The translations under genes and the position numbers were made by a program. Source: Azolla caroliniana (taxonomy: Eukaryota > Polypodiophyta). Taken from it: 64,000 bases of DNA. Each line of letters starts with the position of its first letter. Positions within the stretch are counted from its first letter, which is position 1. A model generated the notes under the pieces. The model was not told the DNA's origin, did not search any database, and was given only the letters and a program-made list of their open reading frames with translations. Positions 32,060-43,096 of this stretch are shown here, piece after piece. The stretch is taken from contig JBHGNT010000020.1 of the NCBI GenBank assembly GCA_043228905.1, forward strand, positions 992,001 to 1,056,000, read 5' to 3'.

Positions 32060-34596
32060 AAACGAAGTCACATGGCGGAGCCCAGTACTTCGTGACATTC
32101 ATTGATGACCACAGCCGGAAGCTGTGGACGGCACCGTTGAAGACAAAGGACCGAGTATTGTCCGTCTTCAAAGAACTCCACGCGAGAGTGGAAAGAGAAT
32201 CCGGCAAGAAGCTGAAAGCGATACGAGCGGATAACGGAGGGGAATACCGGGGGCAGTTCCAGGAGTACTGTCGCTCGAAGGGAATCCGGCTCGAGTTTAC
32301 TGTGCCGAAGACGCCGGAACTGAACGGGCTGGCCGAGAGGATGAACCGGACCATAATGGAGAGGGTCCGGAGTATGCTGGCGCATGCGAAATTACCCAAG
32401 GGATTTTGGGCCGAGGCAATGTCGACGGCGACGTATGTGATAAATAGATCACCCTCAGTACCTTTGGACGGAGACACGCCGCAGAAAGTGTGGACCGGTA
32501 AGGAAGTGTCCTACCGGCATCTGAAGGTGTTCGGGTGTCTCGCATACGTGCATGTGGCAAAGGACCGGAGAGGAAAGCTAGATCCAAAGACCCGGCCATG
32601 CATATTCCTCGGTTACGGCGACGACGAGTTCGGCTACCGAGTATGGGACCCGGTCGACAAGAAGATATTCAGGAGTCGAGACATCATCTTCATGGAGGAC
32701 AAGACACTCGCCGACTGGGAGTCGGAGAAGAAGATGAAGAGCTCCAAGTCGACCGGTGAGGATCAACTCTACGAGGAGCAGTCCCGACCGGCAAGGGACC
32801 GGTTAGCACTCGAGGACCCGGCCGAAGACGGTGAAGAAACAGAACCGGCCGAAGAAGATGAAAATGATACCGGAACCGGCCCCGATCCCGAAATGGATTC
32901 GGATGAAGAAGAAGAATCGGAAGAACCGGTTACCGAAGCTCCCGAACGGAGATATCCTCTAAGAGAGAGGAGGGCCCCCCGGAGATTTCCGGAACCAGAG
33001 CACGTGCTGCTAACCGACGAGGGGGAGCCGGAGAGCTTTGAAGAAGCAAAGCATGACACCCAGAGCCGCAGGTGGTTGAGTGCCATGCAGGACGAGATGG
33101 ATTCCCTGCATGAAAACCACACATACGAACTTGTGGAGTTGCCGAATGGAAAGCGGGCACTTCGAAACAAGTGGGTGTTCAAGCTGAAACCGGGAGATGC
33201 CGGAAACCCCCCGAGATACAAAGCCAGGATCGTGGTGAAGGGGTTTCAGCAGAAGAAGGGCGTCGACTTCGACGAAATATTTGCCCCGGTAGTGAAGATG
33301 ACCTCCATCCGGACGGTGCTGAGCATAGTGGCAAGCATGGACCTCGAGGTAGAACAGATGGACGTGAAGACGGCATTCCTTCACGGCGACCTCGAAGAAG
33401 AGATCTACATGCAGCAACCGGAAGGATTCGAGAAGAAAGGGAAGGAGCACCTGGTATGCCGGTTGAAGAAGAGCCTTTACGGACTGAAGCAGGCTCCCCG
33501 GCAATGGTACCGGAAGTTCGACTCCTTCATGACCGACGAAGGGTACCACAAAACGCAGTCAGATCACTGCGTGTTTGTGAAGAAGTTCGAAGGAGGAGAC
33601 TCTCTAATACTCCTCCTGTACGTGGACGACATGTTGATCGTCGGACGGGACCAGGTCAAGATACGGGTGCTGAAGAAGGCTCTTCACCGAACCTTCTCAA
33701 TGAAGGACTTGGGTCCGGCGAGGCAAATACTAGGGATGCACATCATCCGGGACCAGAAGAAGAAGCAGTTGTGGCTGTCACAGGAGAAGTACGTGACAAA
33801 GGTGCTTAAACGGTTCAACATGTCGGAAGCAAGACCGGTCGGATCGACCCTCCCGACAAACTGCAAGCTGTCCAGCAAGCAAAGTCCCAAGACAAAGGCT
33901 GAAAAGGAGGATATGATGAAAGTGCCGTATGCCTCAGCCGTCGGGAGCTTGATGTACGCCATGGTGTGTACGAGACCGGACATCGGATATGCAGTCGGAG
34001 TGGTGAGCCGGTACATGAGCAATCCCGGCAAAGAGCACTGGAACGCGGTCAAGTGGATACTCCGATACCTGAAGGGCACGGCAAACGTGTGCCTCCGATT
34101 CGGCTCCGGTAAGCCCGAACTCGACGGCTTTACAGATTCGGATATGTCGGCTGATGCAGATACCAGCCGGTCCACATCAGGGTATGTGATGACGTATGCA
34201 GGAGGAGCTGTTTCATGGCAGTCGAGGCTGCAGAAGACGGTTGCGTTATCAACCACGGAGGCGGAGTACATGGCGGCTGTTGAAGCCGGCAAGGAAATAA
34301 TATGGATGAAGGACTTCATTAGAGAGCTCGGTATCCGGCAGGAGGAGTATCGACTCTACTGCGATAGTCAGAGTGCCATCCACCTTGCAAAGAACGCGGC
34401 CTACCATTCCCGGACGAAACACATCCAGCGTAGATACCACTGGATCCGGGAAAGGATAGAAGACAAGGAGTTCGTGCTGACGAAGATCCACACGGACGAC
34501 AACGGGTCGGATATGCTGACCAAGGTGCTCACAACCGACAAGCTGGAAGGATGCCGGAAGAGGATCGGGTTGGAGAGACATCCCATGCCGAAGTGA
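32047..34596 (+). CDS. copia integrase core, reverse transcriptase and RNase H (element 1, frame-shifted)
   Basis: This continues the polyprotein in another frame, overlapping the end of the gag-protease frame by 13 bp, and has no start codon of its own. Integrase has FIDDHSRKLW, catalytic Asp in RADNGGEY and Glu in NGLAERMNR. An acidic linker follows (about 32,800-32,950). RT has VDFDEIFAPVVKMTSIR, DVKTAFLHGDLEEE and the active site YVDD (33,619-33,630). RNase H has GFTDSDMS, TTEAEYMA and YCDSQSAIHLAKN. The stop is TGA 34,594-34,596, just before the polypurine tract. No other disruption is visible, so the GT insertion is the only evident inactivating change. Confidence 0.92.
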   Translation: MCQVETKSHGGAQYFVTFIDDHSRKLWTAPLKTKDRVLSVFKELHARVERESGKKLKAIRADNGGEYRGQFQEYCRSKGIRLEFTVPKTPELNGLAERMNRTIMERVRSMLAHAKLPKGFWAEAMSTATYVINRSPSVPLDGDTPQKVWTGKEVSYRHLKVFGCLAYVHVAKDRRGKLDPKTRPCIFLGYGDDEFGYRVWDPVDKKIFRSRDIIFMEDKTLADWESEKKMKSSKSTGEDQLYEEQSRPARDRLALEDPAEDGEETEPAEEDENDTGTGPDPEMDSDEEEESEEPVTEAPERRYPLRERRAPRRFPEPEHVLLTDEGEPESFEEAKHDTQSRRWLSAMQDEMDSLHENHTYELVELPNGKRALRNKWVFKLKPGDAGNPPRYKARIVVKGFQQKKGVDFDEIFAPVVKMTSIRTVLSIVASMDLEVEQMDVKTAFLHGDLEEEIYMQQPEGFEKKGKEHLVCRLKKSLYGLKQAPRQWYRKFDSFMTDEGYHKTQSDHCVFVKKFEGGDSLILLLYVDDMLIVGRDQVKIRVLKKALHRTFSMKDLGPARQILGMHIIRDQKKKQLWLSQEKYVTKVLKRFNMSEARPVGSTLPTNCKLSSKQSPKTKAEKEDMMKVPYASAVGSLMYAMVCTRPDIGYAVGVVSRYMSNPGKEHWNAVKWILRYLKGTANVCLRFGSGKPELDGFTDSDMSADADTSRSTSGYVMTYAGGAVSWQSRLQKTVALSTTEAEYMAAVEAGKEIIWMKDFIRELGIRQEEYRLYCDSQSAIHLAKNAAYHSRTKHIQRRYHWIRERIEDKEFVLTKIHTDDNGSDMLTKVLTTDKLEGCRKRIGLERHPMPK

Positions 34597-34606
34597 AGGG
34601 GGAGTT
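34596..34606 (+). other. polypurine tract (element 1)
   Basis: AAGGGGGAG followed by TT and the 3' LTR. It primes plus-strand DNA synthesis. The same tract precedes the LTR at 51,111. Confidence 0.85.
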
Positions 34607-35388
34607 TGTTGGGATTTCGGTCCCTCCGGATGGGATGTCCGGAGATGAATGACGGCAAGCCCGGTTGCGGTTACGGAACCGGATGATGAAGAGTACCCGG
34701 CATGAAGCCGGATGAAGAGACCCCGGCTACGGAGCCGGATGCTGAAGACCCCGGCTACGGAGCCGGATGCTGAAGAACCCCGGTTACGGAACCGGATGAT
34801 GAAGAGTACCCGGCATGAAGCCGGATGAAGAGACCCCGGCTACGGAGCCGGATGCTGAAGACCCCGGCTACGGAGCCGGATGCTGAAGACCCCGGCTACG
34901 GAGCCGGATGATGAATGTACCCGGAGAGAGATCCGGATGCGGGGACATATTTGTGAATATGTTTTCCAAGAGCCCTTGAGGCTTTATTTGTAAATAGCCC
35001 GAAAGTCATATGTGTATAAATATGACTTAGGGCAAACAGTTTAACTGTTGTTGCTCATTTTCTGTTTTCCACTAAGAGGGAGCGAAGTGAGAGCAGCCGA
35101 GAGAGAGTGAGAGAGAAGGAGGAAGGAAGAGGTCGACGCCTCTGTGTAATACCGCCGCATGTGGCGAGGACAGCGAGCTCAAGGTCGTCGCCTTGCAGCT
35201 CGCCATTGTACATTCCCGCGTATAGTGATAGTTGGAGTCTTGCACTCCCGTGGTTTTTCCCATTTAGGGTTTTCCACGTAAAACATCCAGTGTGCCCTTC
35301 TCTCTATTGTTTTCGTGCATTGGTGTATTTCCCGTTTTCTGTGAATCGATCCTGTTCCTCGGTTGTGGCCGAAGGCGGAAGCTCGACA
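34607..35388 (+). mobile_element. 3' LTR of element 1
   Basis: 782 bp, from TGTTGGGATTTCGG to GCTCGACA. It is 28 bp longer than the 5' LTR because it carries one more tandem unit. The TATA box is at 35,015. Confidence 0.92.
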
Positions 35389-35737
35389 ATTGGGATATTT
35401 TCCTTGAAAGCAATAACTCACGTTTCAATATTCTGCAATCGCACGGTATGTCCTTTAGAGTAGAATTTCAATTGGATAAAGAAAATCTATTCAATTAAAT
35501 TCGAGAATATAAAATTGTTGGATGAGTTTCATAACTAGATTGTAAGAACAAGTGAACAAATTGAATTAATTTGATGCTTAGGTCAAACAAGTTGTTTTTT
35601 CAGACTTGTTTCATTTGTATGCGAGAAGAAAGTAAGGCTCACTATTTGTTCGCTCACGTATAGGACTCACATTTATATGTGACTACTCAACAATAATTTT
35701 ATCGTGTATATTTATTTATTGGATAAAGTTCCCTTGG

Positions 35738-35801
35738 AGTCCAACGGTTAGGATAATTCCTTTTGAAGCAATAGACCCGAGTTCAACTCTCGACAATCGC
35801 A
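35738..35801 (+). pseudogene. tRNA-Gly copy lacking the acceptor 5' strand
   Basis: Begins at AGTCCAACGG (tRNA position 9) after CCCTTGG. The anticodon loop is TTTTGAA and the 3' end CAATCGCA. Not functional. Confidence 0.55.
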
Positions 35802-36298
35802 TACCGTGTTATTTCAAACAGTACTCACGATCTAAAAGAGAGTTTCATTAGTCGAGTCTAAAAAGTCTCGAACAAATTGAATTCCTATAAATATTTGTTC
35901 CAAAAACGGTTTCTCTAAACTAGTTTCATTTTTATCTTATAAGAAAGTTACGGTGACCTTTTGTTGGCTCACTATAAAACATGGTATGAGATATTGGACT
36001 CAGGTTGATATGAGATATTTGTGCGGCTATAGCCCTACAATTAGGCTATTTTCCTTGAAAGCAATAGCCCACATTTTAATATTCCACAAGACCACGCTAT
36101 GTCCTTTAGAGCAGTATTTCAAGTGGATAAACAAAATATATTCGATTAGATTCGAGAATATAAATTCGCTGAATGAGTTTCGTAACTAGATTGTTCGCTC
36201 ATGTATAGGACTAACATTTATATGCGACTACTCAACAATAATTTTATCTAGTATATTTTTTGTTTTTGACAAACTTCCATTGGAAGTAGGTTCAAATT

Positions 36299-36336
36299 GC
36301 AAGGAATAGACCCGAGTTCAACTCTCAGCAAGCGCA
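36299..36336 (+). pseudogene. tRNA-Gly copy, 5' half deleted
   Basis: GC then AAGGAATAGACCCGAG and on to AAGCGCA. The D arm and anticodon are missing. Confidence 0.55.
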
Positions 36337-36979
36337 TACCATGTTATTTCAACCAGTACTCACGATCTAAAAGAGAAATCTATTCAAGTCCCTTTGATAA
36401 TATCACGTTCTTTGAGAGTTTCATTAACAGAGTCTAAAAAGTCACGAACAAATTGAATTCCTAGAAATATTTGGTCCAACAACGGTTTCTCTAAACTACT
36501 TTCATTTTTATCTTATTAGAATGTTAGGTTCACCTTTTGCTCGCTCACACAAAACATGGTAAAGATTATGAACTCAGGTTTGATATGAGATATTTGTGTG
36601 GCTTTAGCCCTAGAATTAGGATAATTTCATTCAGAGTAAAAGCCCACGTTTCAATATTCTGCAAGCGCACGTTATGTCCTTTAGAGCGGTACTTCAATAG
36701 GATAAAGAAAATCTATTCCATTCGGTTCGAGAATATAAAATTGCTAGATGAGTTTCATAACTAGATTGTAAGAACACGAGAACAAATGGAATTAATCTGA
36801 TGCTTAGGTCAAACAAATTGTTTTTGTGGACTTTTTTCATTTCTATGCGAGAAGAAAGTAAGGCTCACTATCTGTTAACTCCATTATAGGACTCACATTT
36901 ATATGCGACTACTCAACAATAATTTTATCGTGTAGATTTTTCTTATTGGATAAACTTCCCTTGGAAGCAGGTTTTAATT

Positions 36980-37051
36980 GTGCTTATAGTCCAACGGTTA
37001 GGATAATTCCCTTCGAAGCAATAGACCCGAGTTGAACACTGGGCAAGCGCA
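36980..37051 (+). pseudogene. tRNA-Gly-derived copy with anticodon TCG
   Basis: The loop is CTTCGAA, giving TCG (arginine CGA). GTGCTTA start, ATTCC anticodon stem, and a T loop changed to TTGAACA, which destroys the B box. Confidence 0.5.
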
Positions 37052-37640
37052 TACCGTGTTATTTCAACCAGTACTCACGAGCTATAAGAGAGTTTCATTA
37101 GTAGAAAACGGTATTTGGTTCAAATACAGTTTCTCTAAACTAGTTTCGTTTTTATCTTATATGAAACTTACGGTCACCTTTTCCTCGCTTACATAAAACA
37201 TGGTATGAGATATTGGACTCACGTTGATATGAGATATTTGTGCGGCTATAGCCCTACAATTAGGCTATTTTCCTTGAAAGCCATAGCCCACATTTTAATA
37301 TTCCGCAAGACCACGCTATGTCCTTTAGAGCGGTATTTCAATTGGATAAACAAAATCTATTCGATTAGATTCGAAAATATAAAACTGCTGGATGAGTTTT
37401 ATAAGTAGATTGTAAGAACTCGAGAACAAATTGAATTAATCTGATGCTTAGCTTAAACAAGTTGTTTTTGTAGATAGGACACAATTTTAAATGCCACAAC
37501 TCAACAATAATTTTATCTTCTCTATATTTTGTTTATTCGCACATGTATAGGATACAATTTTATATGCGACTCCTCAACAATAATTTTATCTTGTATATTT
37601 CTTGTTTTTAACAAACTTCCCTTTGAAACAAGGTTATATT

Positions 37641-37712
37641 GCGCTTGTAGTCCAACGGTTAGGATACTTTGCTTCGAAGCAATAGACCAGATTTCAACTC
37701 TTGGTAAGTCCA
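37641..37712 (+). pseudogene. tRNA-Gly-derived copy with anticodon TCG
   Basis: The loop is again CTTCGAA, so this change was probably inherited by neighbouring units. The stem is CTTTG/GCAAT, with damaged T arm and acceptor 3' strand (TAAGTCC). Confidence 0.5.
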
Positions 37713-38355
37713 TACCATATTATTTCAACCAGTACTCACGAGCTAAAAGAGAAATCTATTCAAGTCCCTTTGATAATGTCACGTTCTTCGAGAATTTCAC
37801 AAGCAGAAGTAAAAAGTCTCCAACAAATTGAATTCCTATAAATATTTGCTCCAAAAACGGTTTGACTAAACTAGATTCGTTTTTATCTGATAAGAAAATT
37901 CGGGTGACCTCTTGCTCGCTCACATAAAACATGGTAAAGATTAAGAACTCATGTTTGATATGAGATATTTGTGCGGCTTTAGCCCTACAATTAGGATATT
38001 TTTCTCAAAAACAATAACCAACGTTTCAATATGCTGCAAGCGCAAGCTATGTCCTTTAGAGCGGTATTTCAATTGGATAAACTAAATCTATTCGATTCGA
38101 TTCGAGAATATAAAATTGCTCTATGAGTTTCATAAATAGATTGTAGGAACACAAGATCAAATTGAGTTAATCTGATGCCTAGCTTAAACAAGCTATTGTT
38201 GTGGAGTTTCTTGATTTGTATGCGAGAAGAAAGTAAGGCTCAGTATTTATTCGCACAGGTATAGGACTCCCATAATTATGCGACTACTCAATCATAATTT
38301 TATCTTGTATATTTTTTTGTTTTCGATGAACTTCCATTGGAAACAAGTGGAAATG

Positions 38356-38427
38356 GCGCTTGTAGCCCAATGGTTAGGATAATTGCCTTCCAAACAATAG
38401 ACCCGAGTTCAACTCTCGGCAAGCGCA
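38356..38427 (+). pseudogene. tRNA-Gly(UCC) copy, lightly decayed
   Basis: Perfect acceptor and T arms. The D arm is GCCC and the D loop AATGGTTA. C31 faces A39 in the anticodon stem. It might still fold. Confidence 0.6.
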
Positions 38428-39067
38428 TACCATCTTAGTTTAACTAGTACTCACAATTTAAAAGACAAATCTATTCAAGTCCTTTTGATAATGTCACGGT
38501 CTTCGAGAGTTTCATTAGCACAGGTTAAAAAGTCTCCAATAAATTGAAGTCCTATAAATATTTGGTCCAGAAACGGTTTTAATAAACTAGATTCGATTTT
38601 ATCTTATAAGAAAATTAGGGTCAACTTTTGGTCGCTCACATAGATCATAGAAAACATTAAGGACTCAGGTTTGATATGAGATATTTGTGTAGCTTTAGCC
38701 GTACAATTAGGATTATTATTTTTAAAGCAATAACCAACGTTTCAATATTCCGCAAGCGCAAGCTCTATCGTTTAGAGCGGTAATCGAATTGGATAAACAA
38801 AATGCATTCGATAGATACGAGAATATAAAATTGTTCAATGGCTTTCATAAGTTGATTGTAAGAACATGAATCATATTGAATTAATTTGATGAGTAGCTTA
38901 CATAGGTTATTTTTGAGGATTTCCTTCATTTGTATGCGAGAAGAAAGTAAGGTTCAGTTTTTATTCGCACAGGTATAGGACTCCCATAATTATGTGACTA
39001 CTCAACAATAATTTTATCTTGCCTATTTTAAGTTTCTGATAAGCTTCCACAGAAGTAGATGGAAATT

Positions 39068-39139
39068 GCGCTTGTAGTCCAACGGTTAGGATAATTGCCT
39101 TCCAAGCAATAGACCCGAGTTCAACTCTCGGCAAGCGCA
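39068..39139 (+). tRNA. tRNA-Gly(UCC), intact cloverleaf
   Basis: Exact consensus, identical to the copies at 219, 2341 and 5331 although 34 kb away, with all stems paired and both internal boxes. Downstream there is no TTTT for over 100 nt. Confidence 0.85.
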
Positions 39140-39782
39140 TACCATGTTATTTCAACCAGTACTAACGATATAAAAGAGAAATCTATTCAAGTCCCTTTGA
39201 TAATGTCAGGTTCTTCGAGACTTTCGTTAGCAGAGGTTAAAAAGTGTCCAACAAATTTAAGTCCTATAAATATTTGGTCCAAAAACGGCCTTTAGAAACT
39301 AGGTTTGTTTTTATCTTGTAAGAAACTTAGGTTCACATTTTGGTCGCTCACATAGAACATAGAAAACATTAAGGCTTCATGTTTCATATGAGATATTTGT
39401 GCGGCTTTAGCCGTACACTTTGGATATTTTTTTTGAAACCAATAACCAACGTTTCAATATTCCGCAAGCGCATGTTTTGTCCTTTAGAGCGGTACTCGAA
39501 ATGAATACGTAAAATCTATTCGATGACATTGGAGAATCTAAAATTGTTGGATGACTTTCATAAGTAGATTGTAAGAACACGAGATCAAATTGAATTAATC
39601 TGATGATTAGCTTACATAGGTTGTTTTGGTGCATTTCTTTCATTTGTATGCGAGAAGAAAGTAAGGTTCAGTTTTTATTCGCACAGGTATACAACTCCCA
39701 TAATTATGCGACTACTCAACAATAATTTTATCTTGCGTATTTTAAGTTTTTAATAAGCTTCCATTGAAAGTAGATGGAAATT

Positions 39783-39854
39783 GCGCTTGTAGTTCAACGG
39801 TTAGGATAATTCCCTTCCAAGCAATAGACCCGAGTTCAACTCTCGGCAAGCGCA
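39783..39854 (+). pseudogene. tRNA-Gly(UCC) copy, anticodon-stem mismatch
   Basis: D arm GTTC and anticodon stem ATTCC/GCAAT (one mismatch). The rest is consensus. Confidence 0.62.
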
Positions 39855-40496
39855 TACCATGTTATTTCAACCAGTACTTACGATATAAAAGAGAAATCTA
39901 TTCAAGTCCCTTTGATACTGTCAGGTTCTTCGAGACTTTCATTAGCAGAGGTTAAAAAGTCTCCAACAAATTGAAGTCCTATAAATATTTGGTCCAAAAA
40001 CGGCTTTTAGAAACTAGGTTTGTTTTTATCTTATAGGAAACTTAGGGTCACATTTTGGTTGCTCACATAGAACATAGAAAACATTAAGGCTTCATGTTTC
40101 ATATGAGATATTTGTGCGGCTTTAGCCGTACACTTTGGATATTTTTTTTGAAACCAATAACCAACGTTTCAATATTCCGCAAGTGCATGTTTTGTCCTTT
40201 AGAGCGGTACTCGAAATGAATACGTAAAATCTATTCGATGACATTGGAGAATCTAAAATTGTTGGATGACTTTCATAAGTAGATTGTAAGAACACGAGAT
40301 CAAATTGAATTAATCTGATGATTAGCTTACATAGGTTGTTTTGGTGCATTTCTTTCATTTGTATGCGAGAAGAAAGTAACGTTCAGTTTTTATTCGCACA
40401 GGTATAGGAGTCCCATAATTATGCAACTACTCAACAATAATTTTATCTTGCCTATTTTAAGTTTTTAATAAGCTTCCACAGAAGTAGATGGAAATT

Positions 40497-40568
40497 GCGC
40501 TTGTAGTCCAACGATTAGGATAATTGCCTTCCAAGCAATAGACCCGAGTTCAACTCTTGGCAAGCGCA
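40497..40568 (+). pseudogene. tRNA-Gly(UCC) copy, D-loop change
   Basis: The D loop is AACGATTA, losing one of the conserved GG pair that contacts the T loop. CTTGG in the T stem makes a wobble pair. The rest is consensus. Confidence 0.62.
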
Positions 40569-40806
40569 TACCATGTTATTTCAACCAGTACTCACGATCT
40601 AAAAGAGAAATCTATTCAAGTCCCTTTCGTAATGTTACGTTCTTCGAGAGTTTCATTAGCAGAGGTTAAAATGTCTCCAACAAATTGATGTCCTATAAAT
40701 ATTTTGTGCAAAAACGATTTTAATAATGAAACTTAGGGTCACCTTTTGGTCGCTCTGATAAAACATAGAAAACATTAAGGACTCAGGTTTGATATGAGAT
40801 ATTTGT

Positions 40807-40878
40807 GCGGCTTTAGCCGTACCATTAGGATATTTTTCTTGAAACCAATAACCAACGTTTCAATATTCCGCAAGCGCA
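40807..40878 (+). pseudogene. second-half tRNA-Gly relic, right block
   Basis: GCGGCTTTAGCC to GCAAGCGCA, with the same layout as the relics in the left block. Confidence 0.55.
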
Positions 40879-41187
40879 AGCTATGTCCTTTAGAGCGGTA
40901 GTCGAATTGGATAGACAAAATGTATTGGATAGATTCGAGAATATAAAATTGTTCAATGACTTTCATAAGTAGATTGTAAGAACACAAGATCAAATTGAAT
41001 TAATCTGATGATTAGCTTATATAGATTGTTTTCGTGGATTTCTTTTATTTGTATCCGAAAAGAAAGTAAGGTTCAGTTTTTATTCGCACAGGTATAGGAC
41101 TCCCATAATTATGCAACTACTCAACAATAATTTTACCTTGCGTATTTTAAGTTTTTCATAAGCTTCCACTAGAAGTAGATGGAAATT

Positions 41188-41259
41188 GCACTTGTAGTCC
41201 AACGGTTAGGATAATTGCCTTCCAAGCAATAGATCCGAGTTCAACTCTCGGCAAGCGCA
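41188..41259 (+). pseudogene. tRNA-Gly(UCC) copy, last in the array
   Basis: G3 to A breaks one acceptor pair (GCACTTG/CAAGCGC), and the variable loop has AGAT. The other arms are consensus. It lies about 380 bp before the array border. Confidence 0.62.
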
Positions 41260-41639
41260 TACCATGTTATTTCAAGCAATACTTACGATATAAAAGAGAA
41301 ATCTATTCAAGTCCCTTTGATAATGTCAGGTTCTTTGAGACTTTCGTTAGCAGAGGTTAAAAAGTGTCCAACAAATTTAAGTCCTATAAATATTTTGTCC
41401 GAAAACGGATTTTAGAAACTAGGTTTGTTTTTATCTTATAAGAAACTTAGGGTCACATTTTAGTCGCTCACATAGAACATAGAAAACATTAAGGACTCAT
41501 GTTTGATATGAGATATTTGTGCGGCTTTAGCCGTACAATTTGGATATTTTTCTTGAAAGCAATAACCAACGTTTCAATATTCCGCAAGCGCAAGCTATGG
41601 CCTTTAGAGTTGTTCTTGAATTGGATAAACGAAATGTTC

Positions 41640-42101
41640 TCCTGACTCGAGACGGCTCAGGTAGTCAGCTACGACATGTTGGACTCCGGGCCGGTGCTGG
41701 ATCTGAAAATCAAACTCTTGTAGCAAGAGCATCCATCGGGCCAGATGACCTATGAGAGCCTGCTTATCAACCAAGAAGAGGAGAGCCAAGTGATCGACGT
41801 GGAATGTGAACTTCCGGCCCAAGAGGGAATGCCGGAACGTGTTGATGTTGTAGACCATACCGAGGGCCTCACGTTCCGTTGTTGAGTAGTTCTTCTCTAC
41901 GGCCGAGAGTCGTTGGCTAGCGTAATACACTAGCCGGTACCATTTTGGTGGTGTCCACTGCATGAGCGCGTTGCCTATGGCTATATCTGATGCGTCTACG
42001 AAGACGTGAAAGGTTCCACCCAGACTGGTGGATGTACAACAGGGGTGTGGGTGAGCATTAACTTCAAGTCTTGGTATGCCTCGTCTTCTATTGAAGACCA
42101 C
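41640..42101 (-). pseudogene. gypsy RNase H domain, truncated
   Basis: Minus-strand motifs are FHVFVDASDIAIG, STTEREALGMVY, FHVDHLALLFLV and RPGVQHVVADYLSRL. The open frame runs on into satellite sequence, so its last residues are not retroelement. Confidence 0.88.
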
Positions 42102-43096
42102 TGGAATGGAAGTCGTTGCACCACCACGTGTAATGGAGTCGTGAAATCGGCCAGGTGTTGTAACATTCGGCTATGCCATCTGATCTGGCCCACGAATCGA
42201 CTCAGAGCCTTCACGGTAGAGGGTGTGGGAGCATTCAGAATGGCATGCACTTTATCTGGGTCCATGGCGATACCTTCCTGGCTGACAATGTGCCCGAGTA
42301 GGTTGCCGCTTGTCACCAAAAACGTGCATTTTGCCAGATTTGAGCTCAACCGAGCTTGTCGACATCGCTCGAGACAGAGGCGTAGCTGGGTCATATGCTC
42401 TAGCCGCTGGCCATACACGGCAAAGTCGTCGAGGAACACTTGCATGAACGTTGGGATATACTCATTGAAAATCTCTGTGATGATGCGTTGGAATGTGGTC
42501 GGTGCCGTTTTTAATCCGAACATCATTACCTAGGCCACGAAGACACCCCATTCCGTGACAAACGTCGTTTTCTCCTGATCGTCCGGGTGCATTCTGATTT
42601 GATTATAGCCACTGAACCCATCGAGGAAACTGTAGCATTCATGACCAGCCACCGTGTCGAGGACACTATCCGTGAACGGAAGAGGAAACCCACCCATGAC
42701 TGTCGCGGCATTGAGTTTGCGGTAATCAACTCAAACGCGGATTTTCCTATTTTCCTTGGGGACGATGACGATTGGGCTTAACCATGTGGCTCTTTTTACT
42801 GTGCGTATAAAGCCTACTCGAAGGAGTTTGTCGATTTCCTCTTTGACCTTAGCCGCGTAGTTGGGGTTCTTACAGTACCGTCATTGTTGAATCGGCCGAG
42901 TGTCCGGCAAGAGGTGTACTTGGTGTTGGTAAAATTGGGGATCCAATCCCTTCATATCAATGTAAGACCATGCGAATACATCCTGATACTCCGTGAGCAG
43001 GCGTATCAAGGCTAACCGTTCGTCGGCTGGTAAGTTATTAGCGATTTGTAGTGTACGTGGGTTCTCATCGGAGCTGAGGTTCAGTGACTCAAGCAT
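41996..43096 (-). pseudogene. gypsy reverse transcriptase, broken
   Basis: The N-terminal part (42,881-43,096) reads EYQDVFAWSYIDMKGLDP, the usual lead-in to gypsy RT. The middle (42,526-42,880) is frame-broken. The C-terminal part reads MMFGLKTAPTTFQR and the active site FLDD (42,425-42,436), then GNLLGHIVSQEGIAMDP, a standard palm/thumb motif. Confidence 0.88.

Larger units (their letters stand above)
29733..35388 (+). mobile_element. Ty1/copia LTR retrotransposon, nearly complete (element 1)
   Basis: A 5.66-kb element with LTRs 29,733-30,486 and 34,607-35,388, bounded by TSD ATTGG (29,728-29,732 and 35,389-35,393). It has an initiator-Met primer site, a polypurine tract and the copia domain order gag, protease, integrase, RT, RNase H. 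It interrupts a satellite unit in its second-half relic (CCTACAATT/GGGATATTT). The two LTRs differ by about five substitutions plus one 28-bp tandem unit, so insertion is recent. The coding frame is broken by an extra GT near 32,047. It is GC-richer than the satellite around it. Confidence 0.95.
35389..41639 (+). repeat. tRNA-Gly satellite, right block
   Basis: From 35,394 to about 38,200 the units are of the diverged second subtype with damaged tRNAs. From about 38,200 to the border the left-block-type flank returns, with spacing near 712-715 bp (38,356, 39,068, 39,783, 40,497) and a perfect tRNA at 39,068. The array stops abruptly at about 41,640 inside a second-half relic, where gypsy sequence begins. 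Confidence 0.9.

Noticed and set aside
33010-34319. Long minus-strand ORFs across element 1 (179 and 211 codons)
   Set aside because: They are shadows of the copia RT and RNase H frame in GC-rich sequence.
12974-39955. Plus-strand ORFs of about 63 codons reading through the tRNA copies
   Set aside because: The tRNA sequence happens to lack stops in one frame. The ORFs follow the repeat and show no coding signature.
1-41640. tRNA-derived SINE family
   Set aside because: Copies are head-to-tail in one orientation without poly-A or poly-T tails or target-site duplications. Tandem satellite growth explains them better.
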